From: an uncultured Eubacteriales bacterium
GTDB lineage: Bacteria > Bacillota > Clostridia > Oscillospirales > Acutalibacteraceae
Direction of reading: 5' to 3'
Assembly (NCBI GenBank): GCA_900322105.1
Contig: ONYV01000044.1
Coordinates: 1-7,752, forward strand
Length of the DNA: 7,752 nt
Notes under the pieces: model-generated
The model's database searches: none
Told to the model about the DNA's origin: nothing
What the model saw: only the letters and a program-made list of their open reading frames with translations
Translations under genes and position numbers: made by a program
Part shown: positions 6,237 through 7,752 of the stretch, piece by piece
Numbering within the stretch: position 1 is the first letter of the stretch
Layout of the letters: each line of letters begins with the position of its first letter

Positions 6237-7097
6237 ATGGCAAGTGTGATCAGCGGAAAGGAAGTATCCGCAAAGGTAAGAGCAGAGGTCAGAGAAGAGT
6301 GTGAAAGACTGAAAGAAAAGGGAGTAACCCCGGGTCTTGCGGTCATCATCGTCGGAGATGATCCTGCGTCAAGAGTCTATGTGAATAATAAGAAAAAGGC
6401 GTGCGCAGAGGTCGGCTTTGCGTCGGAAGAATATGCCCTGCCTGCGGAAACGACGCAGCAGGAGCTTTTAGCGCTGATCGACACCCTGAACAAAAAGCCG
6501 GAGATCAACGGAATTTTGTGTCAGCTGCCGCTTCCGAAGCACCTTGACGAAACAGCGGTCATTCATGCCATCAGCCCCGAAAAGGATGTGGACGCATTCC
6601 ATCCGTCCAATGTGGGAAAGATCATGATCGGCGACTATGATTTTCTGCCCTGCACACCTGCGGGCGTGATGGAGCTGATCCACTTTGCAGGGATCGAAGT
6701 CAGCGGCAAAAATTGTGTCGTGATCGGCAGGAGCAATATTGTCGGCAAACCGATGGCAATGCTTCTGCTGCACGAAAACGGCACAGTCACTATCTGCCAC
6801 AGCAAGACAAAGGATCTGAAAGAGATCTGCGCAGGTGCCGATATCTTAGTAGCGGCTGTCGGCAGACCGAAATTTGTGAAGGCAGATATGGTCAAGGAAG
6901 GCGCTGTCGTGCTGGATGTGGGCATCAACCGTGACGAAAACGGCAAGCTGTGCGGAGATGTGGACTATGAGCAGGTCGAGCCGAAAGCGTCTTTTATTAC
7001 GCCCGTTCCGGGAGGCGTGGGACCGATGACGATCGCCATGCTGATGAAAAACACTCTGAAAGCTGCCAAGCTGCAAAATCATATTGAGTCAGTCTGA
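6237..7097 (+). CDS. folD: Bifunctional methylenetetrahydrofolate dehydrogenase / methenyltetrahydrofolate cyclohydrolase FolD
   Basis: FolD interconverts 5,10-methylene-THF and 5,10-methenyl-THF with NADP and hydrolyses the latter to 10-formyl-THF in the cytoplasm, feeding purine and formyl-Met-tRNA synthesis. The 286 residues have a normal length and all key sites: Tyr48 and Lys52 in SRVYVNNKKK (the YxxxK catalytic pair), ILCQLPLP (93-100, Gln96), EKDVDAFHPSNVGK (115-128, Asp119), CTPAGVMELI, the dinucleotide-binding VVIGRSNIVGKPMAMLLL (161-178), TICHSKT (185-191), VLDVGINR (225-232) and ITPVPGGVGPMTIAML (254-269). The first 120 or so residues bind folate and the middle carries the Rossmann fold. 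The start is fixed by GAAGGAG (6221-6227), 9 nt upstream; the gap to lgt is 21 nt. It is probably co-transcribed with lgt, though the functions are not linked in an obvious way. Confidence 0.97.
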   Translation: MASVISGKEVSAKVRAEVREECERLKEKGVTPGLAVIIVGDDPASRVYVNNKKKACAEVGFASEEYALPAETTQQELLALIDTLNKKPEINGILCQLPLPKHLDETAVIHAISPEKDVDAFHPSNVGKIMIGDYDFLPCTPAGVMELIHFAGIEVSGKNCVVIGRSNIVGKPMAMLLLHENGTVTICHSKTKDLKEICAGADILVAAVGRPKFVKADMVKEGAVVLDVGINRDENGKLCGDVDYEQVEPKASFITPVPGGVGPMTIAMLMKNTLKAAKLQNHIESV

Positions 7098-7115
7098 CAG
7101 AAACAGCCTGTCAGA
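7093..7115 (+). other. Hairpin at the end of folD
   Basis: TCTGACAG (7093-7100) pairs perfectly with CTGTCAGA (7108-7115) around a 7-nt loop AAACAGC. The 5' arm contains the folD stop codon. No T run follows; instead the ribosome binding site of the next gene begins a few bases later. It is therefore more likely an mRNA-stability or translational-spacing element than a terminator. No function can be proven from the sequence. Confidence 0.5.
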
Positions 7116-7138
7116 TACATGAAGGGAGGAACACGGGA

Positions 7139-7752
7139 ATGATGAAGATTCCTTTTTCACCGCCGGATATCGGCGAGGACGAGATCAGAGAAGTGACGGA
7201 TACTTTGAAAAGCGGCTGGATCACCACAGGTCCGAAAACAAAACGATTTGAAACACAGCTCAGCACCTTTTGCATGAGCGACAAAACGGTTTGCATGGAC
7301 TCCTGTACTTCAGCGCTGGAGATGACGCTGAGATTGCTGGGTGTAAAAAGAGGGGATGAAGTCATTGTCCCTGCCTATACCTATACAGCGACCGCCAGTG
7401 CCGTTTGTCATGTGGGCGCAAGACCCGTGATGATCGACTGCGCGCCGCACACCATTCAGATGGATTATGACCGCCTGCCGTCGCTTATCAATATCAACAC
7501 CAAGGTGATCATCCCTGTTGACGTGGGAGGCGTACCTTGTGATTATGACAAGATCTATGAAGCCGTCAACAGCAAACGTTCAGTTTTTATTCCTGCAAGT
7601 CCCCTGCAGGAGATGTTCGGCAGGGTCGTTGTGCTGGCGGATGCGGCGCATTCGCTGGGCGCAAGGAGAAATTTTCAGAAAACAGGCGCACTGGCAGATT
7701 TTACCGCCTTTTCCTTTCATGCAGTCAAAAACCTGACGACAGCAGAGGGCGG
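7139..7752 (+). CDS. DegT/DnrJ/EryC1/StrS family PLP-dependent aminotransferase, 5' part (truncated by window end)
   Basis: The frame runs open to the right edge and gives about 204 residues, roughly half of a usual 370- to 400-residue family member. Motifs in order: SGWITTGPKTKRFE (residues 25-38), SCTSALEMTLRLLGV (55-69, with the phosphate-binding Thr57/Ser58), GDEVIVPAYTYTATASAV (72-89), the cofactor-ring aspartate in ADAAHS (Asp168) and FSFHAVKNLTTAEGG (191-205), whose Lys197 should form the Schiff base with PLP. These enzymes transfer an amino group, usually from glutamate, to keto-sugar nucleotides in glycan, flagellar sugar or antibiotic sugar synthesis. The substrate here cannot be named. 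A VNSKRSVFIPASPLQEMFG stretch (143-161) before the Asp site looks like a subfamily insertion. The start at 7139 is 9 nt behind AGGGAGG (7123-7129); ATG 7142 is the alternative. The 41-nt gap from folD suggests the same operon. Confidence 0.92.
   Translation, partial: MMKIPFSPPDIGEDEIREVTDTLKSGWITTGPKTKRFETQLSTFCMSDKTVCMDSCTSALEMTLRLLGVKRGDEVIVPAYTYTATASAVCHVGARPVMIDCAPHTIQMDYDRLPSLININTKVIIPVDVGGVPCDYDKIYEAVNSKRSVFIPASPLQEMFGRVVVLADAAHSLGARRNFQKTGALADFTAFSFHAVKNLTTAEG

Noticed and set aside
7093..7115. Transcription terminator between folD and the aminotransferase gene
   Set aside because: The hairpin is not followed by a T run, and the next ribosome binding site begins almost at once.

Overview
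The window looks like core chromosome of a low-to-medium-GC Gram-positive anaerobe, most likely a Clostridia member of the Ruminococcus/Oscillospiraceae type. This rests on the gene set (RarA, the YfmF/YfmH peptidase-like pair, Lgt, FolD, a DegT-type aminotransferase), strong purine-rich ribosome binding sites, and a Bacillus-type extended -10 promoter. The organism call is inference from gene content, not from a marker gene. Every gene supported here lies on the + strand.

Region 1 (1-1100) holds the 3' end of an unrecognised gene that enters from the left, translationally coupled to a DIP1984-family gene. About 360 bases without a protein gene follow. This stretch is not empty. A roughly 160-nt segment (848-1006) is closed by an 8-bp long-range helix and contains several internal hairpins, one with a canonical tRNA-type T-loop. 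A strong rho-independent terminator follows at 1049-1100. I read the segment as a candidate tRNA-mimicking noncoding RNA, comparable to YrlA-type Y RNAs or the tRNA-like RNAs of RtcB repair loci. It is probably cut from, or made at the end of, the transcript of the two upstream genes. This is the most interesting part of the window.

Region 2 (1130-2557) is a single-gene unit. A sigma-A-type promoter (TTGAAT, 17 bp, TATAGT) with a run of nine T in its spacer drives rarA, the AAA+ ATPase of stalled-fork processing. A 12- to 14-bp terminator hairpin ends it.

Region 3 (2587-7752) is an operon starting at an extended -10 promoter. Its order is yfmF (M16-like, no zinc site), yfmH (M16-like, zinc site intact), lgt, folD and a truncated DegT/DnrJ/EryC1/StrS aminotransferase. 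Gaps are 10 to 41 nt, each gene has a good Shine-Dalgarno sequence, and I see no terminator inside. The products do not form one pathway. YfmF/YfmH are linked to EF-P modification, Lgt to lipoprotein maturation at the membrane, and FolD to one-carbon metabolism. The last gene points to a sugar-modifying or glycan function continuing beyond the right edge.
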